Position numbers and translations under genes: made by a program. DNA of 64,000 bases from Ectopseudomonas alcaliphila (lineage in GTDB: Bacteria; Pseudomonadota; Gammaproteobacteria; Pseudomonadales; Pseudomonadaceae), in the NCBI RefSeq assembly GCF_900101755.1, contig NZ_FNAE01000001.1, positions 1,302,001 to 1,366,000 of the forward strand, read 5' to 3'. The notes beneath the pieces were generated by a model. The model was given only the letters and a program-made list of their open reading frames with translations, searched no databases and was not told the DNA's origin. Positions 1 to 8,039 of the stretch are shown here, piece after piece. Numbering within the stretch: the first letter of the stretch is position 1; each line of letters opens with the position of its first letter.

Positions 1-1107
1 CGTCATATCGCCTGCGGCAACCCTGTCCATCACCCGGCCCAGGTTTTTCAGGGTCGAGCGGGTGGAAACGTAGAAACCGCTGTAGAGGTAGACGATCAGC
101 AGGAACACCACCACCAGCGCCACCACCAGCAGCACCATCTGCGCCCGGTTTTCGGTGAGTCGCTCGCTCAACTGGCTGTCGAGAAAGGCCAGCAGACCGT
201 CGTTGAACACATAGGTCTTGGCCATCTGCTGGCTGATCTGGTCGTAGAACTGCGTCCAGGGCGTATCCAGGCTGTCGGCGATGATCACCTGATCCTCGAA
301 CACCACGCCGCTGTCCTTCAGGCTCTGGCGGCTCGCCTCAGCCAGACTGCCCAGACCGTTCTGCGCCGCAACGTTTCCGGCCAGGGCCTCCTGCAAGTTC
401 AGGCCGTACTCGGCCTGCAACTTCTCCAGCCGCAACAGCAGGTCGTCGAACTGGGTACTGGCTGCGGAATTGAGAAAGCCCTGCCCCAGGGAATAGGCGC
501 CAATGGCGCGGCCCTGACTGAGCACATCGGTGATCTGCGGAGTGACGTTGGTGATCAGCTCGGTGATCTGCCGCACCTGGCGTTGCGGGTCCTGACTCAG
601 CCCTGCCTGACTGGCCACCAGCTTGATGAAGACCTGGGAAGAACCCAGCAGTTTCTCGACGATCACCGTCTTGCTTTGCAGCGAAGTCTCGGCCTCTGCG
701 CTTTTCAGTTCGGCCAGCAGTTCATCGCGTTTGGCGACGAACTCTGCCGCCTGCTCAGCATCGCTGGTCACCGGCTGAAGCCGTTGCAGCCCGGCACTGA
801 GCGACTGTTCCAGCTGGTCGATACGCCCTTCCAGATCGCCCGCCTGACCGGACTGGCCGATCATCGCGTTGATCTGCACCAGGTCGTTGAGGCTCTCCAG
901 ATCGCGGCGCAGCTGCAAGCTACTGCCGAGTAGTTCGAGGCTCTCCAGGGCAGTCTGGGTGCCGACGAACTGACGATAGGAGTCGCGCACCAGATAGAAG
1001 TTGGTGACGAGCATGGGCAGGAAGAATAGAACGCTGATCAGGCTGAACTTCATGCCGAAGCTGAGGCGATTCATCAGCGCGATGGCCGGATACAACACGG
1101 TCTTCAC
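1..1107 (-). CDS. Methyl-accepting chemotaxis protein, N-terminal part (cut by window edge)
   Basis: The first 369 codons of a transmembrane chemoreceptor are present; the HAMP remainder and signalling domain lie beyond position 1. The start is a GTG at 1107-1105, preceded by GGAG with a 7-base gap. A short cytoplasmic head leads into TM1 (about residues 18-38), then a long, mostly helical periplasmic sensor rich in Leu, Gln and Glu (about 40-325). TM2 is a Val/Leu run (about 325-350), followed by the start of a HAMP-like segment. The sensor looks like an extended helical-bundle type, so the ligand cannot be named. It lies next to ampE, as a chemotaxis transducer does in P. aeruginosa. A sigma-28-like promoter at 1290-1316 would place it in the flagellar/chemotaxis regulon. 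Confidence 0.85.
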   Translation of the reverse strand, partial: MKTVLYPAIALMNRLSFGMKFSLISVLFFLPMLVTNFYLVRDSYRQFVGTQTALESLELLGSSLQLRRDLESLNDLVQINAMIGQSGQAGDLEGRIDQLEQSLSAGLQRLQPVTSDAEQAAEFVAKRDELLAELKSAEAETSLQSKTVIVEKLLGSSQVFIKLVASQAGLSQDPQRQVRQITELITNVTPQITDVLSQGRAIGAYSLGQGFLNSAASTQFDDLLLRLEKLQAEYGLNLQEALAGNVAAQNGLGSLAEASRQSLKDSGVVFEDQVIIADSLDTPWTQFYDQISQQMAKTYVFNDGLLAFLDSQLSERLTENRAQMVLLVVALVVVFLLIVYLYSGFYVSTRSTLKNLGRVMDRVAAGDMT

Positions 1108-1516
1108 TAGACGTCTCCAGTTGCCATTATTGTTATAGGTGTTGCTGGGGCGGCCGCTGAGCCTCTCACGGGCTGATGACAGCGTCCTGCGTCGCCCGAC
1201 CTGTGGTGCACAGATCGATGCGGCGAATACAGGCAGATAAATGTGACGAAGATCACCAAACAGGGTCGCCCACCGCCTCCTTATACCCCTTATCGACACG
1301 GCTCTCTGTAACTTAAAGTTAAACGCACCCGGCAGTGCTTCAGCCTATGCGCCGCAGGAGGAACCTCGATTCAGGGCGGAGGTGAGGTTCCCCGTACGCC
1401 GTCATTCGCTACGGGGCGCGGCACCTAAAATTCGTCAGGGTCTGGCGATACACCTCGGTGCACGATGGCGGGTTTCACCCGCACTAGAGAGAGCGGCCAG
1501 GGCATGAAGGAAAGTG
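1108..1516. other. Intergenic region between ampE and the chemoreceptor
   Basis: About 410 bases without a supported gene. It holds the sigma-28-like promoter at 1290-1316 and a degenerate palindrome at about 1388-1424 that resembles the sequence at 16769-16797. No RNA gene or strong terminator was seen. Confidence 0.5.
1290..1316 (-). promoter_or_regulatory. Sigma-28 (FliA)-like promoter for the chemoreceptor
   Basis: On the minus strand TTAAG is followed after 14 bases by GTCGATAA, close to the FliA pattern used by chemoreceptor genes. It lies about 180 bases before the GTG at 1107, so the leader would be long. Confidence 0.5.
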
Positions 1517-2350
1517 CTAGATGAACAGCACCCACACCGCGTAACCGGCGTACCAGACCACCGCTGCACGAATCAGCAGCTGCCACAGCTGATCGAGGGT
1601 ATCGACGCCCTCCTCGCCCATCACCGGCGGCGGCATCTCACCCGCTGCACGCCCGGCCTTGATCACCAGCTGCGCAGCAGAAATGTCCCAGCTCAGCAGC
1701 TCATGCAGCAAGGCGCGGCTGACGGCGACGAAGTTGCCGACCAGCGCGAAACTGGAGGCCAGCACCCGCGCCGGCAGCCAATCGAAGGCGTGGCGCAGCT
1801 GTACGGCGCGCTCACGCAGGGCTGGCTGTTGCGCATGCTCAGCGCTCAAGGCCAACAGGCGATAAGCCAGCGCCGCCATCGGGCCGAGCAGCAGATACCA
1901 GAAGATAACGGCGAAAAAGCTCTGATAGGCCTGCCATAGGAGATGACCCTGAACCTGCTGCAGCAGCTCGGTACCCTCTTCCGGCTGCAGTGCCAGATCA
2001 CGCTCGGCCACGTGGTAAGCCGCCTGACCGTCACCGCGCCGCCAGGCATCGCGAAACGGCCCCAACGCCGCGAGCAGATCACCACGCCCCAGGCTGTAGA
2101 TCAGCACCAGTAAATGCACCGGCAACGCCAGCCAGCCGTACGCCAGCGGCTTGAGAATCAGCAACACCAGACCCAGCCCCAACACCGGCAACAGCACCAG
2201 AATGGCCAGGCACAGCCACGGGGCCTGCTGCAGCCCGCCTTGTTGCAGGCGCTGCAGTTGCGCCAACCACGGGCCATCCTGCTGGATGCGCAGGCGCCAG
2301 GCGGAAAATTTCTCGACCCACAGCACCAGCAGAATCACCAGAAAACTCAT
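1517..2350 (-). CDS. ampE: Regulatory signalling modulator protein AmpE
   Basis: This is a 277-residue inner-membrane protein of the AmpE/CobD-like family. It begins with a hydrophobic segment, MSFLVILLVLWVEKF, and has further membrane segments at about 45-85, 150-175 and at the C-terminus. The ATG at 2350 follows the ampD stop by two bases, so the two are an operon and probably translationally coupled. AmpE is linked with AmpD in beta-lactamase induction and wall recycling; its biochemical role is unclear. Length is close to the usual 280. Confidence 0.92.
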   Translation of the reverse strand: MSFLVILLVLWVEKFSAWRLRIQQDGPWLAQLQRLQQGGLQQAPWLCLAILVLLPVLGLGLVLLILKPLAYGWLALPVHLLVLIYSLGRGDLLAALGPFRDAWRRGDGQAAYHVAERDLALQPEEGTELLQQVQGHLLWQAYQSFFAVIFWYLLLGPMAALAYRLLALSAEHAQQPALRERAVQLRHAFDWLPARVLASSFALVGNFVAVSRALLHELLSWDISAAQLVIKAGRAAGEMPPPVMGEEGVDTLDQLWQLLIRAAVVWYAGYAVWVLFI

Positions 2351-2352
2351 TG

Positions 2353-2904
2353 CTACCTCTCCTTCAATTCGGCGTGCAGACGCGACCAGTCGAACGCTGC
2401 CCCGGGGTCTGTCTTGCGCCCAGGCGCGATATCGTTGTGGCCACGGATACGCTGCGTCGACAGCGCGGGGTAAGCGTCCAGCAACTGCCGCGTCAGCTCG
2501 GCCAACCTGGCGTACTGAGCATCGGTATAGGGCAGATCATCTGTCCCTTCCAGCTCAACTCCTAGCGAAAAATCATTGCAGTTGTCGCGCCCCTCGAACC
2601 AGGAAACCCCGGCGTGCCAGGCACGATCCAGGCAGGAGACGAACTGCGTCAGCCCACCATCACGCTCGATGAAGAAATGCGCGGAAACCTGCAGGGATGC
2701 GATCTCAGCGAAGAAAGGATGCTCGTGCGTGGGCAAGCGGTTCTGAAAGAACGCCTGCACCTTGCCGGTACCGAACTGCCCAGGCGGCAGGCTGATGTTG
2801 TGCACCACCAGCAGGGAGATTTCGCCACCGGGGCGAGCATTGAAGTTGGGCGACGGGCAGTGAGGGATGCCCTGAAACCAGCCAGTTGAGGGGTCGAGCT
2901 GCAT
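2353..2904 (-). CDS. ampD: 1,6-anhydro-N-acetylmuramyl-L-alanine amidase AmpD
   Basis: AmpD cleaves the amide bond of anhydromuramyl peptides during cytoplasmic recycling of peptidoglycan. This lowers the signal that makes AmpR induce ampC. The 183-residue Amidase_2 domain shows the expected zinc ligands: His35 (LVVHNIS), His156 (RGHNDIAPG) and Asp166 (KTDPG). Glu117 and Lys164 are candidate catalytic residues. The ATG at 2904 was chosen because upstream codons lie in repeat-rich non-coding DNA and the family starts near here. It is the first gene of an ampD-ampE operon. Confidence 0.95.
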   Translation of the reverse strand: MQLDPSTGWFQGIPHCPSPNFNARPGGEISLLVVHNISLPPGQFGTGKVQAFFQNRLPTHEHPFFAEIASLQVSAHFFIERDGGLTQFVSCLDRAWHAGVSWFEGRDNCNDFSLGVELEGTDDLPYTDAQYARLAELTRQLLDAYPALSTQRIRGHNDIAPGRKTDPGAAFDWSRLHAELKER

Positions 2905-3023
2905 GTGGCACTCCTGAACGTGCCACCACTCTAGAGCAGCCAACCCGGACGGCCAAGAGCGAGACAGCAACAGGATGTGCAAAGGCGGGAAATATCGAGG
3001 GAAACTCAGAAAAACCCATTTAT

Positions 3024-3053
3024 CGTCACTCCCGCGAAGGCGGGAGCCCAGGA
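3024..3053. repeat. Extragenic palindrome, CCCGCGAAGGCGGG type
   Basis: The core CCCGCGAAGGCGGG is followed by AGCCCAGGA. A matching inverted pair occurs at 15764-15838. It is a short dispersed repeat with no coding content. Confidence 0.65.
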
Positions 3054-3160
3054 GAACCGCAGGTTCTGGATTATTCCCCAGCCAGCGCAAGCGCTGTTCA
3101 GCGATAAAGCTGCTGTCGCAGGCATGACGTTTTTCACAACACCACGAGGATCACGCTCTG

Positions 3161-3241
3161 CAGGAGCCGCGCCTCGCGGCGAATAGGTATCGAGCACGCC
3201 GCACGATCAAAAAGCTTCGCCCCGGGGCGCGGCTCCTACAG
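3161..3241. repeat. REP pair (REPIN-like inverted repeat)
   Basis: Two GC-rich arms carrying CAGGAGCCGC and GCGGCTCCTACAG face each other across about 30 bases. The second arm shares AAAAGCTTCGCCCCGGGGCG exactly with the element at 51431-51506, showing a dispersed family. Confidence 0.6.
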
Positions 3242-3282
3242 ACCAAGCCGTTACCAGGAGCGGAGCGCTCCCAGGCAAGGAA

Positions 3283-5583
3283 TCAGCTGTGCTTCAGCTT
3301 GCGCAGATTGCCGATGACCGACTCCAGGGCGCGGTCGAACAGCAGCGCATCGTCAAGCAGGCGCACAGCGTTGCGGCGGAACTCCACCGCCAGCGCGTTG
3401 CGTGTCTTCTCCAGCACCTTCATGCCGGTGCGATTGACGAACACGTACTTGCCAGTGGGCTTGATGATGGCCGCCAGCTTGCAGCGCAGCTTGTGCTCCT
3501 CATCTTCCTGAATCTCCACCCAGCTCCCCACACGCAGGCTGTCTACCTGCAGCAGCGCCTCGTCGTCGTCCGGGAGCACCACGTCCGGCTCCTGCGGACG
3601 GGTCTGGCCCGGCGCGAGCAGAATGATCTCTTCGACCACCTCGATCATCGCCGGGGCGTCCTCGACCTCTTCGGCCGCCGGCAGCTCCAGCAACGGCAGC
3701 TCGACGCCGGCTTCGCTCAGCTCGGTGTGCGCGGCATCCTCGGCAACGGCCGTCTCGGCTTCCGGGGCAGCGCGCTTGAAGCGCTGGAAGGCCTGCACAT
3801 GCAGCACTTCCAATTGGCTGAAGAATTCGCTGGTAGAGAACGGATCAAACGCTGCGCTGGCCATGCCTTCGCGCAGCGCCTTGAGCAAGCCGGGCACCAA
3901 CTCCAGCAAACGCAGACGCGCTTCAGGATCTTCATGCGGGGCGACGCTCCAGACCAGGTCATCCATGGTCTGCAGCGCAGCCTGCCATTCATCCGACGCC
4001 ACGCCATGCTTGAGGCAGGTGAGCATCAGCACCTTGCTCCAGGCTTCCTGCAGCAGCCGCACCACCACTTCCGGCAGCGTCTTGCCCAGTAAACGCTCAT
4101 TCAACGCTTGCTCGACCTGGCGGCGAGCCAGCTCAGCCTTGGCGCTGCCTTCCTCGGCGTCGCGGGTACGCTGCTCGAGCAGTTCGCTGCGACGACGCTC
4201 ATCGCCCGTGAACGCCATGAACTCGGCCAGCAGCTCGGAGAAGATCGCCGGGTCATCGACGAAATCATTCAGCAGGCGCTGAACCACCTGTTCGATCTTC
4301 TGATAGAGGCTGTCACGCTGCGCATCGTCCTGGTCGACCCAACCCAGCGCGGCTGAGGCGATTTCGTTGAGCAAACGGCGAGCCGGATGGCTGCCACGGC
4401 TGAAGAAGGTCTTGTCCAGTACCGCGACCTTGAGCATCGGGATCTGCAGACGGCCAATCAGTGCCTTGAGCGAATCTGGCAGGGTGCGGTCATCGAGAAT
4501 GAACTCGAACAGCATCGACACCAGATTGATCACGTCTTCATCGACTTCGCCAACCACCCGCGCCTTGCCACTCTTGGCACTGGCACGCTCGAGCAATCGT
4601 TCGAGCTGGTCGCGAAGGTCGAAATCCTCGACGTTGACCTGCGTCGGGGCACGCTGCTGCATGTGAGACAGCAGACGCATCAGGTCATTGCTGGTGATCG
4701 GCAGTGCATCGGTCGCCTGAGCCCGGCGCGGCATCGCCGTACCGCGTACTTGTGAGAGCAGATCCTGCAGTGCGCCGAAGACTTCCTGCACGCCCTGATC
4801 GGCGCCTTCGAGCAAGGGAATGCCTTCCTCACCGGACGACTGGACATAAGTGGAAGCTGCCGGGCGCTGCTGACGACGCGGCGGCGCGGACTTCAGCTCA
4901 GGCAAGACACCGGCACTGACCAGCACCTGATTGGCCTCGGCGTAAAGCATGTCGCAGCTGCCGAGCACGTACTTTTCGAACAGCTTGAGGATGATCAGCT
5001 TGACCTTGATCTCCACACCCAGGCTGCTACAGGCGTCGAGGAAATATTCACTGAGCAGGGTCGGACCGAGCGGGTTGCTCTTGTCGTCCAGCTTTTTGCT
5101 GATCACCGCATTGAGGCGCGTGGTGAGATGGCCCAACGCAACAGCGTCTCGGCTCATCACCTTGGCCACCATGGCGTCCAGCGCCACGGTTTCTTCCAGC
5201 TCGTCGTTCTGCACCAGGCTCAGGCTGTCGAACGAGACCGCATCCAACGCTGGCTGAGGCTTGCCGATTTCATACTGGTTGAGATTGGCGAAGGACTCGA
5301 ACACCTTCTGCAGAAAGCCGCGCTCGATGTTCTTGCGCTTCAGGCGCAGGTCGCGCATGGCCTCGAAGAAGGCATTCTGCTCGGCATTGCTGGTCGCCCG
5401 ATCCGCCATCTCGAAGAGGGTATCGTCGGCATTGTCGAACAGGCTCTGCAGGTTCTGCTTGAGCTGTTGCGCGGCTTTGTCACGCACCTGAATCAGCGCC
5501 ACGGGCAGTCTTCCTACCGGCGAAGTTGGCGATTGCTCTGCGGTGGCCTTGTTCAGGTGCACCACGTTCGCGTCGGTCTTCAT
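3283..5583 (-). CDS. DUF1631 family protein (first of two paralogues)
   Basis: A 766-residue cytoplasmic protein of the DUF1631 family, whose biochemical role is not established. It sits between ampD and nadC, as the DUF1631 gene PA4523 does in P. aeruginosa. The ATG at 5583 (MKTDANVVHLNK) follows GGGAGA. The protein is mainly helical with acidic stretches. Its last ~100 residues (VGSWVEI...YVFVNRTGMKVLE) form a beta-rich segment that resembles a PilZ-like barrel by eye only. It is clearly homologous to the protein at 21540-23864, with shared patterns such as DDTLFE, LVQN...EET and AGVLP.LK. A SAM or enzyme motif was not seen. Confidence 0.85.
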   Translation of the reverse strand: MKTDANVVHLNKATAEQSPTSPVGRLPVALIQVRDKAAQQLKQNLQSLFDNADDTLFEMADRATSNAEQNAFFEAMRDLRLKRKNIERGFLQKVFESFANLNQYEIGKPQPALDAVSFDSLSLVQNDELEETVALDAMVAKVMSRDAVALGHLTTRLNAVISKKLDDKSNPLGPTLLSEYFLDACSSLGVEIKVKLIILKLFEKYVLGSCDMLYAEANQVLVSAGVLPELKSAPPRRQQRPAASTYVQSSGEEGIPLLEGADQGVQEVFGALQDLLSQVRGTAMPRRAQATDALPITSNDLMRLLSHMQQRAPTQVNVEDFDLRDQLERLLERASAKSGKARVVGEVDEDVINLVSMLFEFILDDRTLPDSLKALIGRLQIPMLKVAVLDKTFFSRGSHPARRLLNEIASAALGWVDQDDAQRDSLYQKIEQVVQRLLNDFVDDPAIFSELLAEFMAFTGDERRRSELLEQRTRDAEEGSAKAELARRQVEQALNERLLGKTLPEVVVRLLQEAWSKVLMLTCLKHGVASDEWQAALQTMDDLVWSVAPHEDPEARLRLLELVPGLLKALREGMASAAFDPFSTSEFFSQLEVLHVQAFQRFKRAAPEAETAVAEDAAHTELSEAGVELPLLELPAAEEVEDAPAMIEVVEEIILLAPGQTRPQEPDVVLPDDDEALLQVDSLRVGSWVEIQEDEEHKLRCKLAAIIKPTGKYVFVNRTGMKVLEKTRNALAVEFRRNAVRLLDDALLFDRALESVIGNLRKLKHS

Positions 5584-5693
5584 TCTAGTCTCCCGCAGAC
5601 TGCTCGAACCCGAGCTTCCTGGTCTGCACAGCGTCAACCGAGCGTCGTCCGTAACGTCAAAGGCCTGGCGTCAATAATGGAAAAAGTAAAGGC

Positions 5694-5722
5694 ATTATAG
5701 GGAGGCTACGCGCCATACCAAG
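5694..5722 (-). promoter_or_regulatory. Sigma-70-type promoter for the DUF1631 gene
   Basis: On the minus strand a perfect TATAAT (plus positions 5694-5699) lies 16 bases after TTGGTA. It is about 110 bases upstream of the ATG at 5583. Confidence 0.5.
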
Positions 5723-5943
5723 CCAATTTTTCACGCAGACATGATGCAGGTCACAGATAGCACACAGCCATTTCCAGACGGTCGTTTACGCACGACCGAC
5801 GTGGCGCAACTACAGCGTATAGCTACCTAGCCCGGCGCGCTGCACCGGCGGTCGGCCCAGGCTCACAAGGTAAGAGTCGCACTGCGCGGCAAAGTGCATG
5901 GTTTCTTTCGCACACAGGCCATAGACGCAACCCTTATCGGCCA

Positions 5944-5971
5944 TTGCCCTCCCCCTGCCTGCCTCTATAAT
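5944..5971 (+). promoter_or_regulatory. Sigma-70-type promoter for nadC
   Basis: TTGCCC (5944-5949) is followed after 16 bases by TATAAT (5966-5971), 28 bases before the nadC ATG. Confidence 0.6.
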
Positions 5972-5998
5972 CGCCGCTTGCCTATTCCGGAGCTGATC

Positions 5999-6847
5999 AT
6001 GCCCAACCTGACCCTCGCCGACCTCAGCAGCGAAATCGAAGCCAACGTCCGCCGCGCCCTGGCCGAAGACATTGGCAGCGGCGACATCACGGCCCAGCTG
6101 ATTCCGGCCGAGCGCCTGGCCAGCGCCCGCGTGATTACCCGTGAAGAGGCAGTGATTTGCGGCACCGCCTGGGTCGATGCGGTATTTCGCCAGCTCGACC
6201 CGCGCGTCGCGGTGCATTGGCAGGTACAGGATGGCGACAAAGTCAGCGCCGACCAGACCCTGTTCCGCCTCGAAGGCCCGGCACGCGCCCTGCTCAGCGG
6301 CGAGCGCAGCGCCCTGAACTTCCTGCAGACCCTGTCTGCCGTCGCCACCCGCTGCCGCCACTATGCAGACCTGGTAGAAGGCACTCAGGTAAAGCTACTG
6401 GACACCCGCAAGACCCTACCGGGCCTGCGCCTGGCGCAGAAGTACGCCGTGACCTGCGGCGGCTGCCACAACCACCGCATCGGTTTGTACGACGCTTTCC
6501 TTATAAAGGAAAACCACATCGCCGCCTGCGGCGGTATCGCCCAGGCCATCAACACCGCCCACCAGATCGCCCCGGGCAAGCCGGTGGAAGTGGAAGTGGA
6601 AAGCCTGGAAGAACTGCGCGAAGCGCTGGAAGCGGGAGCCGATATCGTCATGCTCGACGAGCTGTCACTGGACGACATGCGCGAAGCCGTAAGACTCACC
6701 GCCGGCCGCGCCAAGCTCGAAGCATCGGGCGGGATCAACGACAGCACTTTGCGCGTGATCGCCGAGACGGGGGTGGACTACATCTCGCTAGGAACGTTGA
6801 CCAAGGATGTGAAGGCGGTGGACTTGTCGATGCGGTTGGCGTTGTAA
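5999..6847 (+). CDS. nadC: Nicotinate-nucleotide pyrophosphorylase (quinolinate phosphoribosyltransferase)
   Basis: NadC converts quinolinate and PRPP to nicotinate mononucleotide in de novo NAD synthesis. The 282-residue protein has the full family: [14 protein letters not shown] near the N-terminus, the [10 protein letters not shown] loop, [10 protein letters not shown] and the KENH motif, and a C-terminal barrel ending with EASGGIN and ISLGTLT. The ATG at 5999 follows GGAG with a good gap and a TATAAT promoter; an upstream in-frame codon would lie before the promoter. It is the usual flank of the pilin locus in Pseudomonas. Confidence 0.97.
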   Translation: MPNLTLADLSSEIEANVRRALAEDIGSGDITAQLIPAERLASARVITREEAVICGTAWVDAVFRQLDPRVAVHWQVQDGDKVSADQTLFRLEGPARALLSGERSALNFLQTLSAVATRCRHYADLVEGTQVKLLDTRKTLPGLRLAQKYAVTCGGCHNHRIGLYDAFLIKENHIAACGGIAQAINTAHQIAPGKPVEVEVESLEELREALEAGADIVMLDELSLDDMREAVRLTAGRAKLEASGGINDSTLRVIAETGVDYISLGTLTKDVKAVDLSMRLAL

Positions 6848-6926
6848 ATGCAACTAGCCACAGGTACTCAAGAATAGACAACGCGAAGTCCACTGAAACG
6901 GTGGTCTACCCTCTGAGACGCTCAAA

Positions 6927-7361
6927 CTACTGACAACCCCAGGGCATGTAGGTGCCCTTCCAGCCACTAGCGGCCGAGCTATCCACCTGACATGTCCACG
7001 CACCTCCAGGGGCACGAACCATAGAAATACGCACCCCTGCCACTCCTGGGCTCACACTGCCGCCCATTGTCACTTCGATAACTCCCGAACCATCAAGCAG
7101 AAAACTGGCGATATTACCGGCTGCCACTGTAGTGATATTCGATTGGGTATAGCCCAACTGTGCATTAGTTATGAGAATTTGCCCACGCGCCAGTAACTCT
7201 TCCGCCGGAGCGCGGTAGGCAGCTACCTCGGCATGCGCCCTACGCACCTGAGTGGTAGCGACATATTCCTGGTATTGCGGAATAGCGATAGCTGCAAGAA
7301 TGCTGATGATCGCAACCACGATCATCAGCTCTATAAGCGTGAAGCCTCTACTGTAATTCAC
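6927..7361 (-). CDS. Type IVa pilin-like protein (second pilin)
   Basis: This 144-residue prepilin starts at GTG (7361) behind a strong GGAGG. The leader is very short (V-N-Y-S-R-G), and PilD would cut before [12 protein letters not shown]. The mature protein keeps Glu5 and the N-terminal helix ending in [10 protein letters not shown], then a small globular head. Two Cys near the C-terminus (WTCQ...PWGCQ) enclose an 18-residue disulfide loop. A sigma-54 promoter lies 20-40 bases upstream. It is not a copy of the pilin at 11252-11725, as the heads differ. It could be an alternative major pilin, a decoy or a minor subunit; its size and promoter favour a pilA-like role. GC is lower than in the flanks, hinting at transfer. 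Confidence 0.88.
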   Translation of the reverse strand: MNYSRGFTLIELMIVVAIISILAAIAIPQYQEYVATTQVRRAHAEVAAYRAPAEELLARGQILITNAQLGYTQSNITTVAAGNIASFLLDGSGVIEVTMGGSVSPGVAGVRISMVRAPGGAWTCQVDSSAASGWKGTYMPWGCQ

Positions 7362-7386
7362 GTTCGTTCCTCCGTTTTCACTTATT

Positions 7387-7404
7387 AAGCAAACCCCAGG
7401 CCAA
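7387..7404 (-). promoter_or_regulatory. Sigma-54 promoter of the second pilin gene
   Basis: The minus strand reads TTGGCCTGGGGTTTGCTT: GG (7402-7401) and GC (7390-7389) are exactly 10 bases apart, as RpoN requires. The predicted start would leave a leader of only about 16 bases that carries the GGAGG. Confidence 0.72.
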
Positions 7405-8039
7405 GTCCCTCGATTAACCAAGCGTTGCCAAACAAGAACTCCGAGACAAGGCAGAACGAAAGACTTCAGCTAATCCCACCCGCAAATTTTAAAAGCCAGC
7501 CCAATCGGACCAACTGAAAAGCTAGCCGTACAAACCGAAGATGAAGGCGGTGTTTGCGCAGATTAATACGCACTGCCCAACATACTGCCCACTATCCTAT
7601 GATTCGATGACGAGGCAGATAGTGTTGGTATGGATCAAGGTGCAGCTCACGTAGATACCAGGCACACCAAGCGGGTCATTTCACGCACAGCAACTACCCC
7701 AATAGCTGCTTGATCGCCAGCTCTGCACGAGACACCGCTGCGACTCGCGCATGACGAAATGAAGGTAGGAAAAGCCGTCACCAGGCAATTGCGGAACGGT
7801 AGCAATTCATGATCAACGTTGACACCACCGCTCACGACGCCAAGCCGCAAGCATACCTGGACGACCAACGATCTGAGCGGCTCTGGGTACGAGACATAAC
7901 GCCCTGATTAACATGGGCTAGACCTTAAAGGGTGCTGGCTTGCCCTTGCGTCAGAACGCTTTCAACCAACCTGCAATACCCGACCTACGGAGAAATTGGC
8001 CCACATAACGTGGGCCTGGAATATCTCGGCAGGCTGGCC
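7405..8039. other. Unassigned AT-richer region beside the second pilin
   Basis: About 640 bases between the second pilin and the spermidine-synthase-like gene. It is visibly less GC-rich than the surroundings. Short frames on both strands are interrupted by stops and match nothing I recognise. No tRNA was found here, although a tRNA-Thr marks this spot in some P. aeruginosa strains. It may be decayed accessory DNA. Confidence 0.4.

Larger units (their letters stand above)
2905..3282. other. Repeat-filled intergenic region upstream of ampD
   Basis: About 380 bases between ampD and the DUF1631 gene, both on the minus strand. It holds two kinds of extragenic palindrome (3024-3053 and 3161-3241) and no supported gene. 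Confidence 0.6.
5584..5998. other. Divergent intergenic region between DUF1631 gene and nadC
   Basis: About 415 bases holding promoters for both divergent genes (5694-5722 minus, 5944-5971 plus). No gene or RNA was recognised in the middle part. Confidence 0.6.

Noticed and set aside
6848..8039. tRNA-Thr expected beside pilin genes
   Set aside because: No cloverleaf or T-loop sequence was found in this span on either strand.
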